Origin: Sipunculus nudus
Lineage: Eukaryota; Annelida; Sipuncula; Golfingiida; Sipunculidae
Assembly (NCBI GenBank): GCA_026874595.1
Contig: CM049307.1
Span: forward strand, 18,765,079 to 18,829,078
Direction: 5' to 3'
Length of the DNA: 64,000 bases
The first letter of the stretch is position 1; each line of letters begins with the position of its first letter. A program made the position numbers and the translations under genes. The notes beneath the pieces were generated by a model. It saw nothing but the letters and a program-made list of their open reading frames with translations, was not told where the DNA came from and ran no database searches. This document shows, piece by piece, positions 47,732 to 58,702 of the stretch.

Positions 47732-47837
47732 TTATTTATGACTGGCATATTCGGGGACTCCTACCGGGTTGATGGGCGGGTTTCCACGGTTCGAGGGGGC
47801 ATTGGCCGTGATCACTGGTAGTTTCTGATAAATTGGG
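47732..47837 (-). CDS. Candidate terminal exon of an unknown host gene
   Basis: On the minus strand a 34-codon frame (containing KLPVITANAPSNRGNPPINP) ends at TAA (47,734-47,732), which overlaps an AATAAA polyadenylation signal. Codons are richer in C and G at the third position than the surroundings. A possible acceptor (CCGCAG) lies just upstream but its pyrimidine tract is poor. Its phase does not fit the GTACAC donor of the exon at 48,422-48,561; it would fit only if that exon were longer. It could be chance or part of another element. Confidence 0.25.
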
Positions 47838-47909
47838 CTGCGGTACACCCTTCGCGATTTATGTCGTCACTGATCAGGATTTATGGGAGAATATTGAATA
47901 TTTCCGCCC

Positions 47910-47935
47910 CGAGGACATACTTGGCATTGTCCTCG
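47910..47935. other. Hairpin CGAGGACA...TGTCCTCG
   Basis: Eight perfect base pairs enclose a 10-base loop, in unique DNA next to the start of the 11.3-kb duplication. Function unknown. Confidence 0.4.
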
Positions 47936-48421
47936 ACATTTCTGGACCTAAAACATGCATTTTCATGTTTCTCGTACTTTGAGGTCAAATGATGACCATA
48001 TTCATCTCAATCAATCCTAGGGCGAAATTTACTAGCCGTGAAAACCCGACTCAGTAGGCAATCGGATAATTGGGCTGGTAAGACTACTCGAGTCGTGATA
48101 CAAGTAATATAGAGGAATGTATCGCAGTGGTATAAGAATGATAAATTAACGCAATAACATACATGTGAGTTCACAACCTAAATTGAAACACCGTCTCCAT
48201 GGACTCGGGTTATTTCCCGTATCGTCTGCAAGCTGCCTGCGTCCTGTAACTCGTGCGAGCCATGCTTGTATTCATGCAGTCATACATTCAACAAACATGC
48301 CGAGGGTTTTACCAATGCGCTGGATTATAATGCTTATTCTCGCTTAAATTAGGTATTATAAGAAAGTACAACAAAAATGCTAACGAGTGGTCCGGCTGGT
48401 TTATGTTGATTGACAGTGTAC

Positions 48422-48561
48422 CTGTAGGCCATGAAGCGTTGTCAGAAATGAAGAAAATATATGCATCTTCATAAAACCTTATAATACGTTCCTCAGACTT
48501 CAGATGTAAAGACACTCTGGCGCCAGTAAGCTGGTCGTAATGCCAGAGTATCGATATAAGG
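48422..48561 (-). CDS. Candidate internal exon of an unknown gene
   Basis: On the minus strand, 140 bases between a TTTCTAG acceptor and a CAG|GTACAC donor encode ILWHYDQLTGARVSLHLK, SEERIIRFYEDAYIFFISDN and ASWP. The acceptor leaves one base before the first full codon, which completes the codon left open by the exon at 49,042-49,196 (AG plus C gives Ser). This phase match supports real splicing. I do not recognise the domain. The second duplicate differs by one base (Ser to Leu near the exon start). The frame also stays open past the donor, so the exon end is less certain. Confidence 0.45.
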
Positions 48562-48566
48562 CTAGA

Positions 48567-48647
48567 AATTTACCAACCAGAGGACGAAGAGCTCTCAGCA
48601 TCAGTGCGCCAGCTCTGTGGAATAAGTTGCATGCATTTATAAAATAG
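48567..48647 (+). pseudogene. Short C-terminal tail of a CR1-like reverse transcriptase
   Basis: It encodes RRALSISAPALWNKLHAFIK followed by a stop, the hallmark end of CR1/L2-type ORF2 proteins (S-x-x-APxLWNxLP). Only the last 26 codons remain. It lies in the presumed intron between the two minus-strand candidate exons. The duplicate is at 59,874-59,954. Confidence 0.55.
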
Positions 48648-48649
48648 AT

Positions 48650-50169
48650 GTGTATCCATTCAAGAATATATCAAGCTTTAAGTATATCTCACTGTTTCAC
48701 GCAAAATCATAGCGACATTTTATGATCCTCTTGTGAACCAATCTATTAAACATAGTTAATCAACATCATGCTTATTTAATCTGAATAATTTTGCTCCACT
48801 CTTTATCAGATATAAGAAGCATGCATATTCTTTTCAATGAATAGTAGCGTGATCCATGTTTTTTTCGGGCGTGAATTTAAGTACTTCCCCGGGCAAAGGA
48901 TCTTTTAATAGTGCTTAGTGTAAGTGCATGCAGGTGTGCCGCTGTGGAGATATATTATTGGTTTTTAAATACAAAAATGACGAGGGTAGATGAAGGTCAA
49001 GCAAACATTTCAAAACTGTTATATTATCTCGTGTAACATACCTCATACCATAGTACAAGCTATACAAGATTTCCTCATGAATAGACTTTTCCCAATGTCC
49101 ATCAAACGGAGTTGATCCGATGTCCTCATATTGAGTAATTGCTTCCTTATAATCATTAATAGATCCAAAATATGTTAAGTGAAAGCGATTTTTCATCCTC
49201 TCACCGAAATACCATTATAGCTGTACTATACAACTCATCTCGAATTCAATTTTTTTTCGAAATGAATAGATCAATATTGTTTTAGCGCACCAACAGCCAC
49301 TACACTTTATGTCTTCATACCCCTTTGTTTAAGATTGTGAAGACATGTAAATCATCTAGAATACTTTAAAGGTGGCTTCTTTAGTTTAAATAAGTTGTCG
49401 TTGTTCAGGTAATAAAGATCTTCTATTTACTTTACTGTATGGTTGACATAAAGACCAGAGCTCCCTCGTTGAGCGTATTTTTCTCTATCGATTGGAAATG
49501 CCTTTTGTCAATCATTCATGCACTTTATATAAGGCCCCGTATTTTTATCAAATGTGTCCCCTTGGTTTCATTTTTTTGTGCTCTTTCCTCCTAAAATTGA
49601 AGAGTGTCTTTGTGTTTCTTTATTTTCCCTTTTATTAATGTCATCCAGTCTCTCATGGACTATAGTTTTGTTAGGCTTTGGATTTGGATTTCTGTTAGGT
49701 TGTGCATATGATATACTTTGTATCTTCATAATTGATACTTAGATGAACATATCACATTCTTGAACACATTATCTATGCTGTTGCATTTAACCTTAATGCG
49801 TTTATTGATAACCTCGGAACTACTCCATATAAGATACAGGAGATAAATTGACAGCGGAATTTGATAGAATGAACATGCTTACCTCTGTTCAAAACTCTCG
49901 GAGCTCAATCGGTTGAACAAGGGCTAAACATAATTTTTAAACTAAACTTAATACTTACAAAGTCGATAAACGTATTTAAACATTTAATCACGTTTTTCAG
50001 GTGAAAGACACGGCGTGAGTCAGAAATCATCGGAAATTATTTAAGCCGGAAGGAAGTTTTTTTTTTGTAGCAGTCGCATCTTACCCAGTTCCCCTAGTAA
50101 TGCGCCTCCCTCTTCAAGTCCGAAACATGTACAGAGAATATCCCAAGTACCGGTGGCCCGTAATAACGA
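48650..50169. other. Intergenic or intronic DNA around the candidate exons
   Basis: Apart from the exon at 49,042-49,196 nothing is supported. A hydrophobic 62-codon frame at 49,554-49,742 begins at a GTG and has no further support. Confidence 0.45.
49042..49196 (-). CDS. Candidate exon of an unknown gene
   Basis: On the minus strand, 155 bases encode MKNRFHLTYFGSINDYKEAI, TQYEDIGSTPFDGHWEKSIH and EEILYSLYYGM, ending at an AG|GTATGT consensus donor in phase 2. It joins in frame to the exon at 48,422-48,561 across an intron of about 480 bp. The upstream limit is uncertain: the ATG could be a start codon, or an acceptor such as GGTGAG|AGG could precede it. The composition looks like a folded soluble protein and no transposon motif is present. 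It is unchanged in the duplicate at 60,349-60,503. Function unknown. Confidence 0.45.
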
Positions 50170-50367
50170 TTAACCGGGGGATAAAGCAAATGTTATTTTC
50201 TTCAGGAAATTATCGGCCTCCGTGTAGTAGTAATCTGTCCTCATAGCCGCAAATCCATCACATTTACTAGCGCACTGAATCATTAATCTGGGAAAGAACC
50301 AACCCTTACCCTTATTTAACATGTTAAGTGTCTCCAATCGTAAGGAAAACTCACAACTAATCACCAT
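50170..50367 (-). CDS. Candidate exon of an unknown gene
   Basis: The minus-strand frame encodes SCEFSLRLETLNMLNKGKGW, FFPRLMIQCASKCDGFAAMR and TDYYYTEADNFLKK. A possible acceptor GTGATTAG lies at its start, and possible donors are AAGG|GTAAGG (inside) or CCG|GTTAAT (end). It is protein-like in composition and lies upstream of the two phase-matched exons, so it may belong to the same gene. I could not join it in phase with confidence. It is unchanged in the duplicate at 61,477-61,674. Confidence 0.35.
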   Translation of the reverse strand: MVISCEFSLRLETLNMLNKGKGWFFPRLMIQCASKCDGFAAMRTDYYYTEADNFLKKITFALSPG

Positions 50368-50723
50368 CAGATGAGGCGATTTGATTTTTATGTGGCATTA
50401 ACAATATTCTAGAAAACATAAGATAACCCTCATAGTTGTAATAGATGGTATTAAAGTATAATGCCTGACAAACAAACGATGAAGTTAAATATATTTATTG
50501 GTGGTGTACAGTGTTCGCAGCCAAAAGAAGATGTCCATCCTTCATCATTCTTTAACAGCACAGAGATTTCATGGATAAGAAACAAGGTAAACTAAGTTTA
50601 AACCGATTACTTCCCGTGGCGGCATAAATTTGATAAAAGTTTTTTTTCTTATTCATTTAAGCTCCTATAGTGAGGAGTGAAAAAAGTTCACGACCAGAGT
50701 TAACCCGTGGTTTGTTAATTTGT

Positions 50724-50863
50724 TTATTGAGTATCAGGGAAAGATGAAACTCTACGTAGCTTGTTTTCTTCGTAATTCAAAATACTAGCTACATTAGCGG
50801 TCGTGCGTGCAGAAGGGTGAAAGTGGGTCCGTTCGGCCATACAATCTTGCAACATTGTGTCCT
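50724..50863 (-). CDS. Candidate terminal exon of an unknown gene
   Basis: After a CGATGTAG acceptor the minus strand encodes DTMLQDCMAERTHFHPSART, TANVASILNYEENKLRRVSS and FPDTQ, then TAA overlapping AATAAA (CTCAATAAAC). A stop plus polyadenylation signal would make it a last exon, so it would end a gene different from the one suggested downstream. No known domain. The duplicate is at 62,031-62,170. Confidence 0.3.
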
Positions 50864-51011
50864 CTACATCGAAAAAATGTTCATTGTTAAAAGTAAATGT
50901 ATCTACCACATGTATATATACCATTGTAATAAGTTGTATTTTAAAGGTTCATGTAAGCATTCAATGGAAGTGTGCAGGTGTGTGTTTCTGGAGGATTGTT
51001 TGATAAGTTAA

Positions 51012-52472
51012 CCCCTTTTGTAATAAATTGATTCCATCTGCCAAAAATGTTTGAAATGTCATGAATTTGAAACAGAAGACCTTTCAAAACACATTTTGCC
51101 AAACCACAAACAACACTTTATTTGTCATATTATTTCATCAGTCAACCTGATTCAACAAAGAACCACATAAACTGAGTGGAGACATTTCTTCTCCAGCACA
51201 TTCATCATTCAATATGAAACATTTACTTATATCTAATAACGCTTTTACTAATGTTAGGTTTCATCAGAGGTATAACACTCACGATGAGTTCTTTTCATTG
51301 ATCTTATACACTATCCATTTTTTATTCTAATTTATCGCAGTTTTTCTACTAAAACTTAAAAGCGGAATATAGTTGACTGATTTGGGATTGACCTACAGGG
51401 CAGATCAAGCGACTGTGCCTTTAACATTTAAAATGTAGATAATTAATGGCATTTATTTAATGAATGACATATGACATGTTATATGACACACACACATATA
51501 TAATATTATTAAAATTGATAATTAATAAACATTTTATTTATGTAATAAATGATTGCAACCAGATCCATCCAAATTCTCCCCTGATTCACCCAAACATTTA
51601 ATTACTTCGTCCTTATACAGATGCTTCCTGTTTTCACTGTACTTAGTGTAAATTAGTGTCTAGTGTTAAGTTAAAATTGAAATATTATCAAAAAAGGAAA
51701 AGGGTCCACGGAGGTTAAGCAACACGCAGCCATTAGTCATTGATTACAGAATAAAATTAAAATGATTTGACTGTCAAGGTTTTAATTAACAGTTACATTA
51801 GCATGCATCTACCGTCAAAGAGGGTGATAAGGTCCTTATGGTATTGTAATGGAAGTCCATACATCAAACTGTTTAAAACATACTAATTCAACTGTTCAAC
51901 GTTATAAGTAAAGTATAACTGTAGTAGTCTGTCAATTAAAAGTTTCTTCCAAGGAATTTTAATTTAAAAATGTACCACAAATAGAATGGGGAATTGCCTG
52001 CTCGTTTGGCATTTCTGTTTAACGTTCTTGGGTTGATATCATAACTCTTACTGTACAGAAGAAGTGTCATACATCATTGTCACGAATCCAGTATAAATAA
52101 CTATTTCAATGTAGTTGCATATTCATTCTGCGGGTTTTATTCTTCCTTTTGTCTAGTGAGGTTATGTGAACAACTCTCACCATCAAATGAAAGTGAAAGA
52201 GGGAAAATAAACTAGCTTCTGATGATGTTTGTTTTTATAAAAGTTAATAATGTTAGTTTCACCTGGTATCTGTAATTTATGGAGCCCAAATCATTCCTCA
52301 AGGGAGCAAAGTTATTTTCTGAATTGTAATTAGTTTAACCTTTTAAAGAAATTAAATTATATTAGCCAAACAGAAATATTTTATTGATTGCATATGAATT
52401 GATTTTGACATAACAAAATGGCTTTCAAGTTTATTGTATATATTGTATGTTTTTAGCTTGTTGAAAGAAAAG
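51012..52472. other. AT-rich non-coding DNA
   Basis: No coding or RNA feature seen. A short CA/TA tract is at about 51,486-51,505. It is repeated at about 62,319-63,776 with a 3-bp deletion. Confidence 0.55.
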
Positions 52473-52569
52473 TCGTCTTGTGGATTTTGTATTGTTGGAT
52501 CTGTCAGCAGCATTCGACACTTTTAGTCATCAGGGTTTTTGTTTACTTTATACACTCCATCAGTAATAC
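52473..52569 (+). pseudogene. Element B (CR1-like) RT palm fragment, cut by BEL
   Basis: It encodes RLVDFVLLDLSAAFDTFSHQ, the RT block that carries the first catalytic aspartate (LDLSAAFDT). The match stops where the BEL LTR begins. The C-terminal RT part of a like element lies on the far side of BEL at 58,703-59,367, so BEL probably inserted into this retrotransposon. The duplicate is at 63,777-63,873. Confidence 0.7.
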
Positions 52570-52848
52570 TTTAGCGGGTTCTCGTTCTTGCCTACAAATA
52601 GATAGCTCGTCCTCTATTTGTGCCTCAAAAAAACTGTATCACAAACAAACACCCTCCTCAAACGACTTCAACGGTCCATAGACATTTCCGGAAGACGTTT
52701 TATCAGGCTCCAGCAATAGAGCACGGCATGAACAAAACAAATAATTACATATTAACATGGATTTATTACCAATGCACATTTGCATGATAATAATAAATGA
52801 CACTTATTAATGAATTAATAAATCGGTTTAACATCGGAGTCTACAGCA
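52570..52848 (-). repeat. 3' LTR of the BEL element (about 279 bp)
   Basis: On the minus strand it starts TGCTGTAGACTCC after a purine-rich AAGAGGTGGGAGAA tract that fits a polypurine primer. It ends near CCCGCTAA by alignment to the 5' LTR end (ACCACTACA). An AATAAA lies inside. The first half of this LTR reappears at the window end, 63,874-64,000. Confidence 0.75.
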
Positions 52849-53084
52849 TTCTCCCACCTCTTGGAGTGTTACAATCCAACACTAATATAATTATTATTGA
52901 GAGTAAACATAGCACAACATACTTTCATTAAATATACATATCATACATTAAATAAAAGAACAATATAATGTGGAGTGGGTAGATAATGCTCCTTAAAAGC
53001 CCAGCCTTTGTCTGCCATATCTAGTTATGGGGATAGGATTTTTATCAGCACCGCTAGCAGAAAGGGCATCTTAAAATCATTGAT

Positions 53085-56000
53085 TCACGAGGACTGATCA
53101 GGTGGGTTATTCTGACCTGTCCCTGGGACAAGGATTTGGGTACATTCATGTATTGCATGAGGCTGCGATGTCATGTCAACCGGCTCAGTTGTAACCTCTA
53201 ACTTGTGTAGCAATTGAATGGGTCTAATGAAATTACCTTTGGCTGTTTTGACGCTATCAGCTCTTATATTTCCATCTCTACCAAGGAACACCTCATTCAA
53301 CATGCCTGGAGGCCACTGTGATCGAGGTCTATCCTCATCCCGGATAAGCACCACAGAATCCTCTTTCAACTTACCTTTGGCCTCAGATCCCTTCCAAGGA
53401 GGCAGCTTTCTGATATAGTTATTGCTCCATAACAACCAGAAATGATCTAATATATAATTGCTTCCTTGCTTTGTCCCTACTAACAAAGTCAATATCCCCA
53501 GATATAACTTTCCACTTATCTTTGCAGACTTGGAACAAGAGTCAAAAGCATGGTACCTGATCATAATCTACAAATGTCAAGGGCCTAGAATTTATGCTTG
53601 CTTCAGAGTTGTTTCTAATTCGCACCTTGTTAGAGCCATTATACCAAGTGTCTTTCTGAGTGCCGACATGATTGTTCCTATCCATCTCTCCCATCATCCT
53701 CCCCCCAGGGGGCTCTAGGCACTATGTACTTCCACTTGGGACTACGTGTCCCCTATATACTGATAATTTCACATATAGCTGCTTTGAATAATCTGGCGTT
53801 TTCTGAATACAATACAGAAGGTATTCCGCGACGGGAAATGAATCGTCTCAACACTGATATGCAATCATCTGATGAGAGTGAATTCACCAGCTCAATATGC
53901 AGAGCCCTCACCAACCCACTTGTGAATAATAACACATGGAACTTTTGTCTTGGGTGATCACACATAGAAGCCCTGCGTGGTCCAAACCATTCACTCTAAA
54001 GGGGAAAGATTTTGTCACTCTGTCTCCCGGTAAAGGAGCCATGACTTGGATACGTAGCTTGGAATCATACCTTTTACATTTAGCTTTTGCCCGATTAGCA
54101 AAACGGCGAGCTCCTACAATCCAATAATGACACAGAAACCACCATTCTGTCAACCCTTGTATGCTTTACAACATATGATAAAATCTATCTACCAGAGGCG
54201 ACAAATGCCCCTTTTGGCAGTATGATGGGGGAATTTCTCATAATATAACAAATCAGCAAATTATAGCCTACTCCTTACTATCAGAAGACCACCTTGACCA
54301 ATAAAAGGATTGAATTTCCGTATGGAAGATGACTTCGGTACTGAACTACCATCTTTAACAGCAGATATCTCATCTCTATAATTCCGTGACTGAATGAATT
54401 TGGAAAACGGTATGCTTATCTGTACTCAGTTTATCAAATGTGAGACCAGCAGTAGGACGTAATTGAGATTCTGAAATCTAAAAAAAAAGAATGTGCAGGA
54501 AACTTAGAACCTAGCCAAGAAAGCTGAAGCACTTTCAAATGTGCCTCATCTAGTTGCATCAAACACTGGTGACTAAGGGCTACTACTTGAAACCAAATTT
54601 GGGCGTTGTTGCTTGTTTACATTATTCAGCACTGACCGACTCATTCATAGTATCAACAGGTTCACAGTCATTCGTAAAGTGTTCTTGTCCCTCAGCAAGA
54701 AACACAGGGCCAGACAACCACATTGGGGAATTCATCAGCTCATCAGCAGAAATTCCTCTTGTTTACAAATCGGCAGGATTTTTTAAAACTTGACAGTGAC
54801 ACCAAAATGAAGAATATGTAAGTTTCTGTGTCTCAGTGACCCTGTTTCTGATATAGACCTTCTATCTATGGGTTTCGGCTCTGGACAGTGCTATAGCTTC
54901 CATCGATTCTGCCAACATCGGTAACACATGATGGGGAACCGTAACGCCTCCTTAACAAACACGATGAGTCTACAAGAAGTTCAAGCCTGGGCAAGAAAAT
55001 CTGTTTCAGAGGTGTAACTTTAGCCTCTGATAGGACTAAACAGGATTTCTTAGTCCCGTCCTTGCACTTGGCAAGAATGTACACACGTGCCCCATAAGCC
55101 TTCTCACTGGCATCCCCGAAAGCATGAAGGGTGATATCATCAATGTCTTTCCAACCCTCATTTGAGTATGTTCTCTGAATATACTAGAGCATTTCTAGGT
55201 CCTTAATCCATTGAAGGAGTTGTCTCGTCAAGTTGTCTTTAAGTTCATTATCACAGACACAGGCAATTCTCCAGATATCTTGGGATAAACATTTCCCTTG
55301 TATATCAAAGGGAGCAATGAGCCCAAAGTGTGTCGTATACCCTTGACACAATACTCAAGACCACCCTCTTGGTAACTAGCGTATGTTTTTGATGCCGTCA
55401 AAGGAAAAGCTACCTTTTCCTGCCGTCCACTGAAGACCCAATAGCTTAGTCTCTCAGCTTTTGCCCTTTAATTTAGGTTCAAAATTTCAGACACTTCTTC
55501 ACTGTTAGAACATTATTTTGAAAATGAAATACCAGTTTTCCCCATGATATGGGAAGCTTCTGAAACTTTGCCACAGGCTTCCAAATCGTCATCAACCCCT
55601 GACAGCCAGTCATCAACGTACATATTATCCTTTAGTTCCTGCTCAACACGTGTATCTGGAACAGTCTTGAGGTGATACATGACAGTTGCATTTAAGAAGA
55701 AAGGACTGGCTCGATTCCCGAATGGGAATCTGACAAACCTAATAATTACTCTGAATTATCAACCTTCAACAGGAATTAATGCACATCTAAGTCCAATTTC
55801 TTTACCTTGATCTGTGAGAAAGCCTTTGTAATATTTGCAGTAATGGCTACTTTCAATCTTTAATAACGAATTAGAATACTGACCAGGTTTGGTGTCAAGC
55901 TAGGTCCTGTTTCCGTACAATCGTTCAGAGATATGCCATTATGTCCCCTATGCGTAAAAGACAGGTCTAACGGTAGTATTACATCATCTGCCCCTACGAC

Positions 56001-56911
56001 AGGTCTAGGGGGCAAGTAAAATGTAGGATCGGGGGTAACCAACTCGCCTGCACGAAATAATGATACCAAAATTCTCCATATTTGTAATAACGTCCTGATA
56101 GCAAAGCTCTAAACCAGGGGTTCTAGCTAACTGCTGAGGCGTTTCCTGGCTCACTTCTCATTATTCATGACTTTACCTTTGACCTCACCTGATTTCAATG
56201 GCAATGGAACCTCATAACGGCCATCTGAAAAGCTCACCTGCTGTGAGAATTCTAAAAGTACCTGATAAGAATATTGAGATATGTCATCTGTAATGCCAAT
56301 GGATTCAAGTTCCTAGACTCGATGCAATGTTTGTCAGAGACATTACTTAAACATTACAGCTGATGCCCTGAGCTTCATACAGCAGGTGCCTTGTTTATGG
56401 ATTCATCACAAGTGCCGGAAAGAATCCACCAAACAGTCCTCTACGCAGCAAAACCTGGCCTAGTGTATCTTGTGTATGAAGTTAACAGGTTCAGTTACAC
56501 ATCCAACCAAGTATAATATCTACATTTACTTGCTTACTTTCGTTGTGCTCAAAAGTAAATTGACCAAAGGGTTGTAGTACCCCCACACGGGACCATTGGG
56601 CAATATATATAGGGAACAACGCTTAGGTTCTCTGTGGCCAAAACATTAACTAAACAGTCATTAACATCGTTAAAATTGTGACTGAAGTTTGACTCACCAG
56701 TTTTAGAACCAAAGAGACAATAAGAGTAAGTTGAAACCCATTCCGGACAAACTTTGTCAATCAAGGCGGAAGCGTTCAACAAATTAACATTACTAGCTGC
56801 TCTCTGCTGCTCAGTAGTTTGGTCAAGGTCAGGGGTATAGGTTGGTGCATTAGAATTCGATTGAGAACTCACAGGAGATCCCAGTTTGTTAGGGACATAA
56901 ATTCTACACAA
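53085..56911 (-). pseudogene. BEL/Pao pol: protease region, RT, RNase H, integrase, C-terminal domain
   Basis: From N to C on the minus strand: a protease-region fragment (56,911-56,549), RT with NGISLNDCTETGPSLTPNLV (about 55,938-55,880) and the YVDD catalytic box at 55,620-55,609, RNase H near 55,084-54,960 (KVTPLKQIFLPRLELL), integrase (GLDHAG near 54,000; SDDCISVLRRFISRRGIPSV at about 53,875-53,815), and the C-terminal domain at 53,460-53,200 (RKLPPWKGSEAKGKLKEDSV, IRDEDRPRSQWPPGM). In the integrase, the expected SDN motif reads SEN, so a catalytic aspartate is changed to glutamate. Numerous stops and frameshifts. The product would have copied and inserted the element; it cannot do so now. 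Confidence 0.82.
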
Positions 56912-56959
56912 TACAAGGTGATATCGCCGAATAAATTTAGCACATATTTTTTTCAGTTA

Positions 56960-57980
56960 CCCTGTTCAATTACTTTTTTGCAAACTTACACTTTTCAAAA
57001 CATCTAAAACAGAGTTCAGCTTGTTGTATTTTGTCCCTGCGTTCTTCAAGGGACAACCGTTTAAGATCCCAGCAGCGCTCAGGTCTTTTCTCAGAGTCCA
57101 GCGGCGTAACACGTAATGTCTGGGACCGCTCTCGGCTCTCGTTTTCGCTACGAAGATAGTCCAGTAAAACTGCAAGTCTGACTCATGACCTTCAACTTGC
57201 CCACCCTCACCTTAAACGAGTCTTATTGTAAATGCGATAAAATAAGCGGAATCAAAATCACCCCATACTGCTCACCCTAATCACCAAGAGTATCTATGCT
57301 GCGAATATGACTCAGTAACTCTCAAAAGATTACTTACAGATGATCTTGAAATAACATATATATTCAATAGTTCTTGAATACGATGAAAGGTATTTTTTCT
57401 TTCTACCATACCTGTTCTTGAGCAGATCAATTGCTATCTGATGGCAGTAAGATGGCTGTTCTTGAACAACCAGCTTAGCCTCACCCTTAAGTTAAGAGAG
57501 TAAACAGAAAAAAAACAGGCCATTCAGTCGGTTATCAACTGACAGTAGGGAAGTCTAATTTTGGCAATTTCGCGTCGACTGACAGACATCCGTGATAAAT
57601 TACTACTATCACTAGCTACTTTAGACTCCGTTTAAAGCTAGTATTTGCGGTATTGGGTACTCTTCCCTGAAATCAGCAGCCTCCACAATGTCCACGGACA
57701 ATTCTTCCTTGGTAACTGCATTTCCACATTAAACTGGGCATTATATCCAAGCCTTTATCAAACTCCTTAAGAGCATCCTTTGTCCGCTGTTTTAGCGAGC
57801 TGTTTCAGATTTTTGGGAGCAATTTTGGAGGCACGTTTAGCCCAACCATTGGTACCTGCACGCACTCTTTTCACGCCAGCGATTATGGTTGATTGGTCAC
57901 ATGGAAATCATAACGTCCACATGAATCTTCAAAGTGTGCCTACACAATGTACCCTCAATGACACCTAATGATTACAACAA
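56960..57980 (-). pseudogene. BEL/Pao gag remnant
   Basis: Minus-strand pieces fit BEL gag: RAGTNGWAKRASK (about 57,865-57,825), LPKLDFPTV (about 57,570), LKGEAKLVVQEQ (about 57,490-57,455), IAIDLLKNRYGRKK (about 57,435-57,395) and a zinc-knuckle-like CWDLKRLSLEERRDKI then CFRCFEKC (about 57,075-56,990). They lie in different frames. No intact start codon is evident. Gag would form the particle that packages element RNA. Confidence 0.65.
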
Positions 57981-58550
57981 ATGGTCCTGTACTAGAACTA
58001 CTCACCCTGAATAGTTCCTCAAGACACATATTCTCTATAAGATTTCTGTTACTGTGGTGACAAATCACACGCCAGTAATGTTGACAGAAGTTCCAAAAAG
58101 TGTATCAGCATACAAAGGCTGTAAAATTCACAATACTCTCAGTTCTGAAGTGTGTATGACGTACACAGAGGGTACAAACATAACTTGAGTCTCTTACCGA
58201 ATGAATAGCCTCCGCCAATCACAACAAGGCGCACGGACGACTACAGTCTCAAACCAATTACGTAGCCTCCACTTATCATAGCAATCTGCAGGGACGACTA
58301 CAAACGATATAATACTCATATGAAAAGTTCAGTATTGACTACAATGCCAGTACTAATGGATATAATACCCTCGACTTCTTAAGTTCTCTTCATTGACACA
58401 CAAACCACTGCCCGACGGTTCCCCATGCGTATTGCGGGACGATGAAAATCACATTATCGCCCACGACATCGAGGCAATTGAGGAGCTAAGCAAAAAAGGC
58501 AATTTGACTAAATAAACTGATATTCTTGCCATTTTCTGGTCTCGACACCA

Positions 58551-58702
58551 TGTAGTGGTTTCTCGTTCTTGCCCATTACTAGATTATTCTCTATTTATTT
58601 CTGACCAAAAAAAACACGCTCCTCCAAAGACATCAAGGGCTCATTGACATTTCCGGAAGTCGTTTTATTAAGCTTAAACAATAGAGCACCACATAGGAAA
58701 AC
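58551..58702 (-). repeat. Truncated 5' LTR of the BEL element
   Basis: Homologous to 52,570-52,735 of the 3' LTR, roughly 75-80% by eye, so the LTRs have diverged since insertion. It ends ACCACTACA directly before the primer-binding site. The outer part is missing. Confidence 0.75.

Larger units (their letters stand above)
48061..52696. repeat. Near-identical duplication, copy 1 of an 11.3-kb tandem unit
   Basis: From ATCGGATAATTGGGCTGG onward this block repeats at 59,368-64,000 with an offset of 11,307, changing to 11,304 after a 3-bp indel near 51,375. I noticed about eight single-base differences over 4.6 kb, near 99.8% identity. The second copy runs off the window end, so the true length is unknown. 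Candidate host exons, a tail of element B and part of a BEL LTR lie inside. Confidence 0.95.
52570..58702 (-). mobile_element. BEL/Pao LTR retrotransposon, defective
   Basis: In minus orientation the element reads 5' LTR remnant (58,702-58,551), primer-binding site TGGTGTCGAGACCAG (58,550-58,536), gag remnant, pol remnant, 3' LTR (52,848-52,570). Both LTRs contain TAGAGCAC, TTCCGGAAG and TTCTCGTTCTTGCC in the same order. The 5' LTR has lost its outer half, where element B sequence follows directly. Every coding region has frameshifts or stops. The family rests on the pol motifs and the C-terminal domain typical of BEL/Pao. Between the gag start and the LTR (about 57,980-58,535) nothing else is seen. 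Confidence 0.85.

Noticed and set aside
48165-48347. 60-codon plus-strand frame, duplicated at 59,472-59,654
   Set aside because: It starts at a GTG and lacks any domain; identity between copies reflects the near-perfect duplication.
49554-49742. Membrane-like 62-codon frame, duplicated at 60,861-61,049
   Set aside because: It starts at a GTG, is T-rich DNA that reads as hydrophobic residues by composition, and has no splice or promoter context.
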